From positions 3,534,001 to 3,598,000 of the forward strand of contig OY776214.1 of NCBI GenBank assembly GCA_963675425.1: a stretch of DNA of 64,000 nt. The letters run 5' to 3'. This DNA comes from Sporobacter sp963675425. Lineage in GTDB: Bacteria; Bacillota; Clostridia; Oscillospirales; Oscillospiraceae. Below, one piece after another: positions 1-7,425 of this stretch (within the stretch, counting starts at the first letter, position 1; each line of letters begins with the position of its first letter). The notes beneath the pieces are model-generated. The model saw only the letters and a list, made by a program, of their open reading frames with translations, was not told the DNA's origin and ran no database searches. The translations under genes and the position numbers were made by a program.

Positions 1-1
1 A

Positions 2-487
2 ACACAAGATTTCGTCATTCGGTATATACCCAATATCTCAATAAAGCGTGTCTCAAAATTTGAAATGTGTATCGCTCTTTCAGCGGATCATCCCCTGGCC
101 CAATCGGACGAGCTTGATTATAAAGCGCTGAACAATGAGACCCTGTATTCGATCCCCACACTCAGCAACGAGCTGATGGATGTTGAAAACTTGATGAGCA
201 ACTGCAGCTTTCTTGGGTTCAAACCAAAGGAAATTGAATTCCGCCCCAATTTCCATTCTCTGTTACACGTCGTCAAACAGGGTAAGGGCTTCAGTTTTAC
301 CGGTAAGTATATCAATGTTGGCCTGGGCAGCGAAATTATAAAGTATTTTCCGGTCCCCCAGCTACGGCCGGCTTACATTGTCGTAGCCTGGCGGACAGGA
401 CAACTGACGGCAGAAGCTAAAAACTTTCTGGATATGGTGCCGGAGCATCCTGACCGGCTTGAGCAACAACTTCCAACATCATTTTAA
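2..487 (+). CDS. LysR-family regulator, C-terminal part (5' end outside window)
   Basis: The frame is open from base 2, so the gene starts before the window; about 161 residues are visible. The sequence fits the effector-binding (periplasmic-binding-protein-like) domain of LysR transcriptional regulators: an ALSADHPLA stretch that is typical of this domain, then alternating strands and a late VKQGKGF segment that corresponds to the usual V..G.G hinge region. The DNA-binding helix-turn-helix is not in view. The ATG at base 65 is internal and should not be taken as the start. The effector and targets cannot be inferred. LysR genes are often divergent from their target, which would lie outside this window. 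Confidence 0.8.
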   Translation, partial: TQDFVIRYIPNISIKRVSKFEMCIALSADHPLAQSDELDYKALNNETLYSIPTLSNELMDVENLMSNCSFLGFKPKEIEFRPNFHSLLHVVKQGKGFSFTGKYINVGLGSEIIKYFPVPQLRPAYIVVAWRTGQLTAEAKNFLDMVPEHPDRLEQQLPTSF

Positions 488-604
488 TGGTAAATTAAGC
501 ATATTATAAACATTTCCACAAATAATCAAAGTGTTAATACCGATTATTTGTATATTGGTGACTAATTGTCGTATAAGCCGGCAGCTTTGCTTGCTTTTGG
601 GGTC

Positions 605-642
605 AAAAAAAACGGCTGTGGAGCGTCTCCACAGCCGTTTTG
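605..642. terminator. Bidirectional intrinsic terminator
   Basis: An A-run precedes a near-perfect stem (AACGGCTGTGGAG / CTCCACAGCCGTT) which is followed by TTTT. It sits between the convergent LysR-like gene and the HPr-like gene and can serve both strands. Confidence 0.85.
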
Positions 643-649
643 ATGTATC

Positions 650-883
650 TCAGTCGCAAACAAGGAAATCCTGGATGTCTTTTTCAAACTGTCTTGTGTC
701 GTGTTCGTCCTCAATGACAAGCTTTAAATCCGTCTCGATCGTACACAGCATGAGGCCGAGAAGTGATTTGGCGTCGGCATAACCGGTTTTACCATGAACC
801 CAGATATCAAAGGGGTATTGTTCGGCGATCTTATTCAGTTTCTGAGCGTCTTCCGACGACTTGATCTTGATATTAAAAGTCAT
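650..883 (-). CDS. HPr-like protein lacking the active-site histidine
   Basis: This 77-residue protein has the HPr fold pattern: an N-terminal strand, a helix (DAQKLNKIAEQY), then the family-typical strand-and-helix segment HGKTGYADAKSLLGLMLC and a final acidic helix. In true HPr a GLHARP motif near residue 15 carries the phosphorylated His, and a Ser near residue 46 is the kinase site. Here the region equivalent to GLHARP is absent, while the AKSLLGLM region that contains the regulatory Ser is kept. It therefore probably does not carry phosphate in sugar transport, and a regulatory or structural role is more likely. SD AAAGGGGAT precedes the ATG. It is monocistronic, ending just before the terminator at 605-642. 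Confidence 0.7.
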   Translation of the reverse strand: MTFNIKIKSSEDAQKLNKIAEQYPFDIWVHGKTGYADAKSLLGLMLCTIETDLKLVIEDEHDTRQFEKDIQDFLVCD

Positions 884-1032
884 GTTTTTAATATCCCCTT
901 TCGTGCAATATTTTATTGTTTACGCTTAGGTATGCGTAAATCATACAGTATTATTATGACAGCGTCAAGCGTTTTTACGGCTGTCACCTAGTCCTGCCAT
1001 TGTCTTGCTACAGACCCTCCCGGCGGCCGGAA

Positions 1033-2469
1033 TCAGACCTTCAACTCCGGAGCGCCGGCAGCCGGCAATTCTGTTAATTCTTTGAGTCTGGGGCGTACGA
1101 TTTCGCGTAAAAATTCCGTCACCTGCTCCGGCGCGCGCCCGACGTATTTAGACGGCTCGAGCTCCGATAAAAGCTCGTTCTCTGTCAGGTTAAACTGCTT
1201 GTCCGAGGCGATGCGCGAAATAAGATCGTTTTCTCTTCCCTGCTCCTTAACGGCATTGCCCGCCGCAACGGAGTGCACGCGGATCGCTTCATGCAGCTGC
1301 TGGCGGTTTCCGCCGGCCTTGACCGCGCGCATCAGGATATTTTCCGTAGCCATAAAAGGCAGCTCGTCGTTTATATGCTTTGCGATCACCTTGGGGTAAA
1401 CCTTGATACCAGATGCTACATTAATATATATATTAAGGATTGCATCGACGGCTAAAAACGCCTCCGGCACAGATATACGTTTATTGGCGCTGTCGTCAAG
1501 CGTGCGTTCAAACCACTGGGACGACGCCGTCATCGCCGTGTTGAGGCTGTCGGCAATCACATAGCGAGCCAGTGCGCAGATACGCTCGGAGCGCATAGGG
1601 TTTCTTTTGTACGGCATCGCGGACGAGCCAACCTGCGACGTCTCAAACGGCTCCTCACACTCCTTGAGATGCGAGAGCAGGCGCATGTCCGTGGCGAATT
1701 TTGCGGCACTTTGCGCGATGCCAGACAGACTGGACAATACAAAGTCGTCCATTTTTCGTGAGTATGTCTGGCCTGAGACGGGCACGACGCCGTCAAAGCC
1801 CATTTCCTGAGCGATCATTCTATCGAGCTTTTTAACTTTTTCGTGGTCCCCGTCAAAGAGCTCCATAAAGCTGGCCTGCGTACCCGTCGTCCCCTTTGAA
1901 CCCAAAAGCTTCAAACTGCCAATCCTGTATTCGACTTCGTCTAAATCTAAAAGCAAGTCGTTGAGCCATAAAGCTGCGCGCTTACCCACCGTCGTCAGCT
2001 GCGCCGGCTGAAAATGCGTAAAGCCCAGCGTCGGCAGCGATTTATAGGCATCAGCAAAATCCGCCACCTTGCTCATCGCTAAAAGAAGCTTGCCCCTAAT
2101 AATCTCCAGACCCTCGCGCATGATGATGACATCCGTGTTATCGCCGACGTAGCAGCTCGTCGCGCCTAAGTGAATAATCGGAAATGCCGTCGGACATACT
2201 TTGCCGAACGCGTGCACGTGCGCCATAACGTCATGGCGCAGCTCCTTTTCCTTTTTCGCAGCGTAGTCGTAGTCAATATCGTACAGGTGCGCCGCCATCT
2301 CGCTGAGCTGCTCATCCGTTATTTCAAGGCCCAGCTCTTTCTCGGCGCGGGCAAGGGCCAGCCAAAGCTTCCGCCATGTTGAAAACTTTTTATCGGCTGA
2401 GAACAAGTGAAGCATTTCGTCGCTGGCGTAACGGGTAGACAGAGGGCTTATATACGTATCCGTCGGCAT
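1033..2469 (-). CDS. purB: Adenylosuccinate lyase
   Basis: PurB catalyses two beta-eliminations of fumarate in purine synthesis: SAICAR to AICAR and adenylosuccinate to AMP. The fumarase/aspartase superfamily signature SSAMPYKRNP is present near residue 285, together with the HDVMAHVHAF and TSCYVGDNTD segments that build the shared active site. The length of about 478 residues is normal. Two ATGs lie two codons apart; the one at 2469 is preferred because AAAGGAA is then about 8 nt upstream, whereas it nearly abuts the ATG at 2475. It has its own promoter at 2493-2521. purF lies 17 kb away on the other strand, so purine genes are scattered here. Confidence 0.96.
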   Translation of the reverse strand: MPTDTYISPLSTRYASDEMLHLFSADKKFSTWRKLWLALARAEKELGLEITDEQLSEMAAHLYDIDYDYAAKKEKELRHDVMAHVHAFGKVCPTAFPIIHLGATSCYVGDNTDVIIMREGLEIIRGKLLLAMSKVADFADAYKSLPTLGFTHFQPAQLTTVGKRAALWLNDLLLDLDEVEYRIGSLKLLGSKGTTGTQASFMELFDGDHEKVKKLDRMIAQEMGFDGVVPVSGQTYSRKMDDFVLSSLSGIAQSAAKFATDMRLLSHLKECEEPFETSQVGSSAMPYKRNPMRSERICALARYVIADSLNTAMTASSQWFERTLDDSANKRISVPEAFLAVDAILNIYINVASGIKVYPKVIAKHINDELPFMATENILMRAVKAGGNRQQLHEAIRVHSVAAGNAVKEQGRENDLISRIASDKQFNLTENELLSELEPSKYVGRAPEQVTEFLREIVRPRLKELTELPAAGAPELKV

Positions 2470-2492
2470 AGTCATGTTCCTTTCAGTGGGGT

Positions 2493-2521
2493 TTTATATT
2501 GTATTAATACTAACCTGTAAA
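2493..2521 (-). promoter_or_regulatory. Sigma-A-type promoter for purB
   Basis: On the minus strand TTTACA (2516-2521) and TATAAA (2493-2498) are separated by 17 bp, with five of six matches to each consensus hexamer. It lies about 25 bp upstream of the purB start. Confidence 0.65.
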
Positions 2522-2523
2522 TC

Positions 2524-2555
2524 AATAAGGCTGTACCGGTATTACAGCCTTATTA
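2524..2555. terminator. Hairpin terminator beyond the aminotransferase remnant
   Basis: AATAAGGCTGTA and TACAGCCTTATT form a 12-bp stem. It lies directly downstream of the minus-strand gene remnant that ends at 2578, as expected if a full gene once stood there. Confidence 0.6.
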
Positions 2556-2577
2556 TAAATCATTTTGCTGTTTTAAA

Positions 2578-2690
2578 CTAGCCTTTCAGGAACTTTTCGA
2601 GCCGGTACATACCCGTTTCGATGCTCTCCATGGATTTAGTGTAGATGAGGCGCAGATAAATCAGGCGTGCCGAGGCCCGTGCACGGACGC
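2578..2690 (-). pseudogene. Remnant of a class I aminotransferase (C-terminal tail)
   Basis: The last 30 or so codons before the stop at 2578 read LRLIYTKSMESIETGMYRLEKFL. That is close to the ending of PLP-dependent class I/II aminotransferases, where (I/L)RLSYATSMENI...RIEKFL is typical. Upstream the frame turns into an Arg/Ala-rich stretch with no aminotransferase sequence, and no PLP-lysine motif is found. The downstream hairpin terminator is still present. The likely history is deletion of most of an aminotransferase gene, with the upstream boundary near 2690-2760. The call rests on a short match recognised by eye. Confidence 0.45.
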
Positions 2691-2794
2691 GGACGCCACG
2701 CGGCCCCGGATGCCGTCCATGGCATAATTGCAAATGAATCGATTCTTTTAAAAATAACCGATTGTTATATTTTATCATTTCTGATAATATCATG

Positions 2795-2824
2795 TTGTAC
2801 CTTTGTCGTACAAACGCTTATAAT
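2795..2824 (+). promoter_or_regulatory. Sigma-A-type promoter for the GT-C-like gene
   Basis: TTGTAC (2795-2800) and TATAAT (2819-2824) are separated by 18 bp. Its position downstream of the longest possible start (2762) argues that translation begins at 2858. Confidence 0.6.
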
Positions 2825-2857
2825 GGATTGGACTCGCCGGAAGGGTTTCAGTGCGAT

Positions 2858-4936
2858 ATGTTAACACAACTTAGCCGTCAAAACCGGATCATAATAATCT
2901 TGCCAGCAACGGGTGCAGCTTGCGCGGGCGCTTTTATCGCTCTCCGACTCCGGGCTCTCTTCATAACCCTGTGGGACTTCGACCTGACTGTCTGGTTCAT
3001 CTGCGCCGCTGCGGCCACGGCGTCTGCCCTGTCGATCCTGTTTATAAAACGCTTACAGGAATTTGTAAGCAAATATGCGAACGCCGGAAATAAAGCATCC
3101 TATGTCATTTCGGCGCTATGTATTGCGTTTTGTCTTCTCTTTGAAAAGATACTTCTGTGGACGCCGCTGGTAAATACGGGGATACAGATCGGGCGGTTGC
3201 CTGCCGCCGCACTGATAATCGGCGCAGGACTTTTACTGTCGGTATTTGTTCTGCTCTTGTTGTCGGCAGTAAAAACAGGGCTTTCTCATATTCGTTCATC
3301 TGTATCACAGCTGAAGCTACAAGACGCCGTCATACTTGGAGCCCTTCTCATCTGTCTTAATTTTTTCGCGTGGCTTTACATAAAAAACAGCCATACCATC
3401 TATTTCTGGGATAACGCGGGATACTGGACCACCTCCCACCAGCTCGCCGAAACGGCGCGTGAGGGTATTATACCTCTATTAAAGTCCGTCTATGAATCTA
3501 TTATCACCTCGGACTACAATGATCTGATCGTCCTGCCGTGGATTCCCCTTGTACTCATTTTCGGTCCATCCCGCTGGGTCTTTATCGCCGGAATTATTAA
3601 TCTGTCTCTCTTCCCTGTTCTGCTGCTGCTCTATACCTATGTACGAACGTTTTGTTATCGTCCTTTTATAACGTTTTTGTGTACGGTTTGCTCTCTCCCT
3701 ATGCTGTTTTATACAGCTATTACCGGCTTCATCGATATCTCCGGCGTGTTTTTTACGCTGGCGGCGCTGCTGCTTCTGCTGCGGGACAACGCGGAAGATA
3801 AACTTGTACGATATTTTGCCGTTGGGTTTTTTCTGGCCATCGCTGTCTTGCTCAGGCGCTGGTATGCCTTTTACGCACTGGCCTTTTTTATCACCCTGCT
3901 GGCAGACGGTTTTTTATTCGTCAAATCGCCCGTCCCGTTCCTCAGCGCCTTTTTTTCTTTTGTTTTTTCCTTACTGTTCCTGTTTCAGCCGTTCGTTACC
4001 GACAGACTCATCAAAAACTACGGTTCGCTCTATTCGGCTTACGCGATGGGCGTCGGTACGGATTTCCACTACCTTTTTTACTATTTTGGACTATTCGTCC
4101 TGGTGGCCGCTCTGCTTGGCGGCGTATACAAAATCACACAGCCAACGCTCAGGCGTCAGGGGGTTTTCCTTTTACTGCTGCCAACTATTTGTTTTTACCT
4201 TTTTACACGGGTACAGTCCCATGGACAACAGCATCTGCTGCTGTATGTACCGCCCCTATTGTGCCTGCTTGCGGCTGCATACGGCGAGCTGGACTGGCGG
4301 ATCAACCGCCGGAAGGGATACGCTGTTTTGATGGCCGTGACGGCAATTTTGTCATTTTCCCATCCGTTTTTCGAGAGAGAACGGCCCAGTACGAGTGCGG
4401 AGATTAAAACCTATGCCGCTTTTCCATCGCTTTGCTACGTGCCGCCGTCGCGCACAGACACCGATGAAATCATCGAGCTTGTCCGTTATCTCGACGCCAC
4501 AGCCGGCGCTTATGGCAAAACGGTGGGGGTTTTAGCGTCATCCTTTACGCTCAATGTTGATATTCTTCTCAATGCGGAAGCGTCCATAGGCACCCCGCGG
4601 ATATCCGATATTGACAGGTCCTATTTGCTTCGGATGCCGGAGGTGGACGGACGGGACCCTCTGCCTGGCACGCTTTTTCAATGCGACTTTCTGCTCGTTG
4701 CCAACCCCATCCAACTTCATTTGGGAACAGAAAAGCAACAAAGCATCGCCATTCCCGCTGAGGCGGTACTCAGCGGGAATGGCTTTGGCGCAGCGTACCG
4801 CCCGACGGGAGAAACGTTTTATATTGGCCATGACCGCTCAATCAAGGTCCAGCTCTATGAGAAGACACGGGAAATTACCCAGGCGGAACAAGACGCGCTG
4901 CTCGATACATACGCCGCGGCCAAGGCCGGAAACTGA
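2858..4936 (+). CDS. Polytopic membrane protein, GT-C glycosyltransferase-like
   Basis: The protein has about 692 residues with some 11-13 hydrophobic segments in the first 500 residues and a soluble C-terminal domain of about 180. The first large extracytoplasmic loop contains FWDNAGYWTTSHQLAE. An acidic residue in this loop is the hallmark of GT-C transferases that use polyprenyl-phosphate sugars (PMT/ArnT-like families), so a role in surface glycan or protein glycosylation is inferred. The acceptor is unknown. The start at 2858 was chosen because the promoter at 2795-2824 lies inside the longer frame beginning at 2762, and GGAAGG lies 13 nt upstream of the ATG. It is monocistronic, with a terminator at 4947-5005. 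Confidence 0.65.
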   Translation: MLTQLSRQNRIIIILPATGAACAGAFIALRLRALFITLWDFDLTVWFICAAAATASALSILFIKRLQEFVSKYANAGNKASYVISALCIAFCLLFEKILLWTPLVNTGIQIGRLPAAALIIGAGLLLSVFVLLLLSAVKTGLSHIRSSVSQLKLQDAVILGALLICLNFFAWLYIKNSHTIYFWDNAGYWTTSHQLAETAREGIIPLLKSVYESIITSDYNDLIVLPWIPLVLIFGPSRWVFIAGIINLSLFPVLLLLYTYVRTFCYRPFITFLCTVCSLPMLFYTAITGFIDISGVFFTLAALLLLLRDNAEDKLVRYFAVGFFLAIAVLLRRWYAFYALAFFITLLADGFLFVKSPVPFLSAFFSFVFSLLFLFQPFVTDRLIKNYGSLYSAYAMGVGTDFHYLFYYFGLFVLVAALLGGVYKITQPTLRRQGVFLLLLPTICFYLFTRVQSHGQQHLLLYVPPLLCLLAAAYGELDWRINRRKGYAVLMAVTAILSFSHPFFERERPSTSAEIKTYAAFPSLCYVPPSRTDTDEIIELVRYLDATAGAYGKTVGVLASSFTLNVDILLNAEASIGTPRISDIDRSYLLRMPEVDGRDPLPGTLFQCDFLLVANPIQLHLGTEKQQSIAIPAEAVLSGNGFGAAYRPTGETFYIGHDRSIKVQLYEKTREITQAEQDALLDTYAAAKAGN

Positions 4937-4946
4937 ATATATCCGT

Positions 4947-5005
4947 AAAAAATTCTGCGTACGGTACCTACGGAAATACTTCCGGAGACCGAGCGCAGAA
5001 TTTTT
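4947..5005. terminator. Bidirectional terminator between convergent genes
   Basis: AAAAAATTCTGCG and CGCAGAATTTTT form the outer stem around a roughly 34-nt internal region. It separates the membrane protein gene from the ACT-domain gene that ends at 5027. Confidence 0.7.
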
Positions 5006-5026
5006 ATAGGATCTTTTAACCTTTTT

Positions 5027-5458
5027 CTATTTTCCGCCGATGTCACCGGGCGCACCCAGATTAATGCCGTTGGCCGTTAATACCTCAATGGCGCGTTCGT
5101 TATTCTCCACACGGATGATAACGTAAGCACTGCCCACCTCATGCGTAATAAAGGCGTAGACGTACTCAATGCTGATGTCCGCGTCCGACAGGATCCGCAG
5201 CACCTTGGCCAGGCTCCCCGGCGTATCGGAAATAGATACGGCTATGACCTTGTTCACACTCGTTACGTACTCGTCCTTGTTCAAGACCTTCAGCGCCAGG
5301 TCTGGCTTGTCTACAATGAGCCTTAAGATTCCGAATTCCGAGGTGTCGGCGATGGACATCGCGCGCAGGTCGACGCCGCTTGTCCCGAGCGTTTCTATCA
5401 CCTCGACGAGCTTGCCGGGTTTATTTTCCACAAAAATGGATATCTGATCAACCGTCAT
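5027..5458 (-). CDS. Tandem ACT-domain protein
   Basis: This 143-residue protein consists of two ACT modules: residues 4-70 (start ISIFVENKPGKLVEVIETL) and 73-140 (start AVSISDTPGSLAKVLRIL). Each opens with the PG(K/S)L amino-acid-binding loop. Stand-alone ACT proteins bind amino acids and act as regulators. It is the last gene of the iorA-iorB-paaK unit, 35 bp after paaK, with SD GGAGG. Similar small ACT proteins are commonly found next to phenylacetate-CoA ligase genes in anaerobes. An aromatic amino acid or arylacetate ligand is therefore a reasonable inference but is not shown by sequence. Confidence 0.85.
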   Translation of the reverse strand: MTVDQISIFVENKPGKLVEVIETLGTSGVDLRAMSIADTSEFGILRLIVDKPDLALKVLNKDEYVTSVNKVIAVSISDTPGSLAKVLRILSDADISIEYVYAFITHEVGSAYVIIRVENNERAIEVLTANGINLGAPGDIGGK

Positions 5459-5493
5459 ATTAATTCCTCCGATCCAGTATGCTGTTTACCGGC

Positions 5494-6792
5494 TTATATC
5501 TTGCGCTTGTCAATGACACGGACGGCTTTGCCTTCGCTGCGCGCCATGCTTTTGGGCGCTTTGAGCGTGACCTTTGCGGCAATCCCAAGCATGGATTTGA
5601 GCTTTTCCATAATCTCTTTTTCACGGTTTTCGATCTGCTTAACCGTATCGGAGAACATTTCCGGGTTCATTTCCACCCAGACGTCCAGCGTATCGGTATG
5701 GTTGACGCGGTCGACGATGATCTGGTAATTGGCCGACAAACCATAGCCGAGGAGCACCGTTTCAATCTGCGAGGGAAAGACGTTGACGCCGCGGATGATG
5801 AGCATGTCATCGCTGCGTCCCATGGGCTTGGCCATTTTGACGAGCGTACGTCCGCAGCCGCATTTACCGCGCGTCAAGACGCAGATATCGCGGGTACGAT
5901 ATCGCAGCAGCGGGAACGCCTGCTTCGTGATACAGGAGAACACAAGCTCACCCTTCTCGCCGTCGGGCAGGACCTCTCCCGTTTCGGGGTTGATGATCTC
6001 GGCGATAAAGTGATCCTCGTTGATATGCATGCCCGACTGCTCCGAGCACTCAAATGAAACGCCCGGTCCGATGATCTCCGTCAGTCCGTAAATATCGTAT
6101 GCCTTGATACCGAGGTTTTCTTCGAGATGTAATCGCATTTCCTGGCTCCATGGCTCCGCGCCAAAGATGCCGGCTTTCAGGTTTATTTTATCCTTCAGGC
6201 CCATTTCGTCAATCGTTTCGGCTAAGTACTCCGCATAGGACGGCGTGCAGCATAAAATCGTCGATCCCAGATCGCACATGAACTGGAGCTGCCGCTCCGT
6301 GTTCCCCGAGGACATCGGCAGCGTCAGACAGCCAACCTTGTGCGCGCCGCCGTTGAGGCCCATGCCGCCTGTAAACAGTCCGTAGCCGTAACCAACGTGG
6401 ACCACGTCGTCCGGCGTGCCGCCGGCCGCCACGATGGCGCGCGCACAGCAGTCGTCCCAAAGATCGAGGTCATGCTGCGTGTAAAACGCGACGACACGCT
6501 TGCCTGTCGTTCCGCTGGTGGAATGGATACGCACACAGTTTGAAAGCGGCTCGGCCAGAAGTCCGTACGGATAAGCCTCGCGCAGGTCGGCTTTCGTGAT
6601 GAACGGAAGCTTTTTCAGGTCTTCCGTCGATTGTATGTCCTCGGGCTTCACGCCCTTGTCGTCCATGAGCTTTTTATAATACGGGACGTTTGTGTACAGC
6701 CTGTTCACCGTATCGACAAGCCGTTCGTCCTGCAGCAATTTTATAACGTCCGGAGACGCACATTCAATCTCCGGGTGGAAGTATTTATGCAA
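5494..6792 (-). CDS. paaK: Phenylacetate-CoA ligase family (AMP-forming)
   Basis: Members of this adenylate-forming family activate arylacetates: ATP + arylacetate + CoA to aryl-acetyl-CoA + AMP + PPi. The P-loop-like STSGTTGKR motif lies near residue 105, YGLTEIIGPG in the middle and the C-terminal lid region at the end. The length is about 432. The TTG at 6792 is preferred over the ATG at 6819, because GGAAGGGAAGGG lies 6-8 nt before the TTG and the product then begins MHKYFHPEIE, the usual N-terminus of the family. The ATG has no SD. Placed after iorAB, it would connect the oxidoreductase products (aryl-acetyl-CoA) with free arylacetate. Substrate specificity (phenyl, hydroxyphenyl or indolyl) cannot be read from sequence. 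Confidence 0.88.
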   Translation of the reverse strand: MHKYFHPEIECASPDVIKLLQDERLVDTVNRLYTNVPYYKKLMDDKGVKPEDIQSTEDLKKLPFITKADLREAYPYGLLAEPLSNCVRIHSTSGTTGKRVVAFYTQHDLDLWDDCCARAIVAAGGTPDDVVHVGYGYGLFTGGMGLNGGAHKVGCLTLPMSSGNTERQLQFMCDLGSTILCCTPSYAEYLAETIDEMGLKDKINLKAGIFGAEPWSQEMRLHLEENLGIKAYDIYGLTEIIGPGVSFECSEQSGMHINEDHFIAEIINPETGEVLPDGEKGELVFSCITKQAFPLLRYRTRDICVLTRGKCGCGRTLVKMAKPMGRSDDMLIIRGVNVFPSQIETVLLGYGLSANYQIIVDRVNHTDTLDVWVEMNPEMFSDTVKQIENREKEIMEKLKSMLGIAAKVTLKAPKSMARSEGKAVRVIDKRKI

Positions 6793-6849
6793 AGAAATCC
6801 CTTCCCTTCCTATAAGCATATTTATACCGGTCGCCTATAAACCTTTGTC

Positions 6850-7422
6850 TCAGGCGTTCCGTCCGAGCTCAAACGCTTTTTTATTGAGCTCCAGAAATTT
6901 AGGCGGTACGCTTTCCTCAAGCGCTTTGAGCCACGCTGCTTCGGAAAGCGAAAAGTATTGTGACAGCCGGCCCATCAAAACGATGTTCACCGCTTTGGAC
7001 GAGCCTGCCTGCTCGGCCAGGGACAGCGCGTCAAACGCGTCGACCTTGGCGCCGGTCTTTTTCATTTGTTCGCTCAGTTCGCCGGGATAAGCGGCCGCGC
7101 CCGTGATAACAGGCATCGGCTCAATCTGCTGCGTGTTCGTTATAAGCTGTCCCTCGGGACTTAAATATGCGAGCCAACGGGACGCTTCAAGCAGCTCAAA
7201 GGAGATGATATAGTCGGCCTCGCCGGTGTCCACCACGGGCGAATAAACCTTGTCGCCATACCGCACGTACGTGACGACGGAACCGCCGCGCTGGCTCATG
7301 CCGTGGACTTCCGATACCTTTACGTCATAGCCTTCGTTCATTAAAAGGCGTCCGAGCAGCTTGCTGGCCAAAAGCGAGCCCTGCCCGCCGACACCGACGA
7401 TCATAATGTTTTGTGTTTTCAT
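6850..7422 (-). CDS. iorB: Indolepyruvate ferredoxin oxidoreductase, beta subunit
   Basis: This 190-residue protein is the gamma-type domain of 2-oxoacid:ferredoxin oxidoreductases. The N-terminal IMIVGVGGQGSLLASKLL motif is diagnostic, followed by VSEVHGMSQRGGSV, which is also conserved in the family. With IorA it oxidatively decarboxylates aryl pyruvates to aryl-acetyl-CoA and reduces ferredoxin in the cytoplasm. The ATG lies 3 bp beyond the iorA stop. Its SD (GGAGG) overlaps the last codons of iorA, indicating translational coupling. Confidence 0.93.
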   Translation of the reverse strand: MKTQNIMIVGVGGQGSLLASKLLGRLLMNEGYDVKVSEVHGMSQRGGSVVTYVRYGDKVYSPVVDTGEADYIISFELLEASRWLAYLSPEGQLITNTQQIEPMPVITGAAAYPGELSEQMKKTGAKVDAFDALSLAEQAGSSKAVNIVLMGRLSQYFSLSEAAWLKALEESVPPKFLELNKKAFELGRNA

Positions 7423-7425
7423 GGC

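Noticed and set aside
2762..2857. N-terminal extension of the GT-C-like protein
   Set aside because: A good promoter lies inside this stretch and the first transmembrane segment follows the ATG at 2858.
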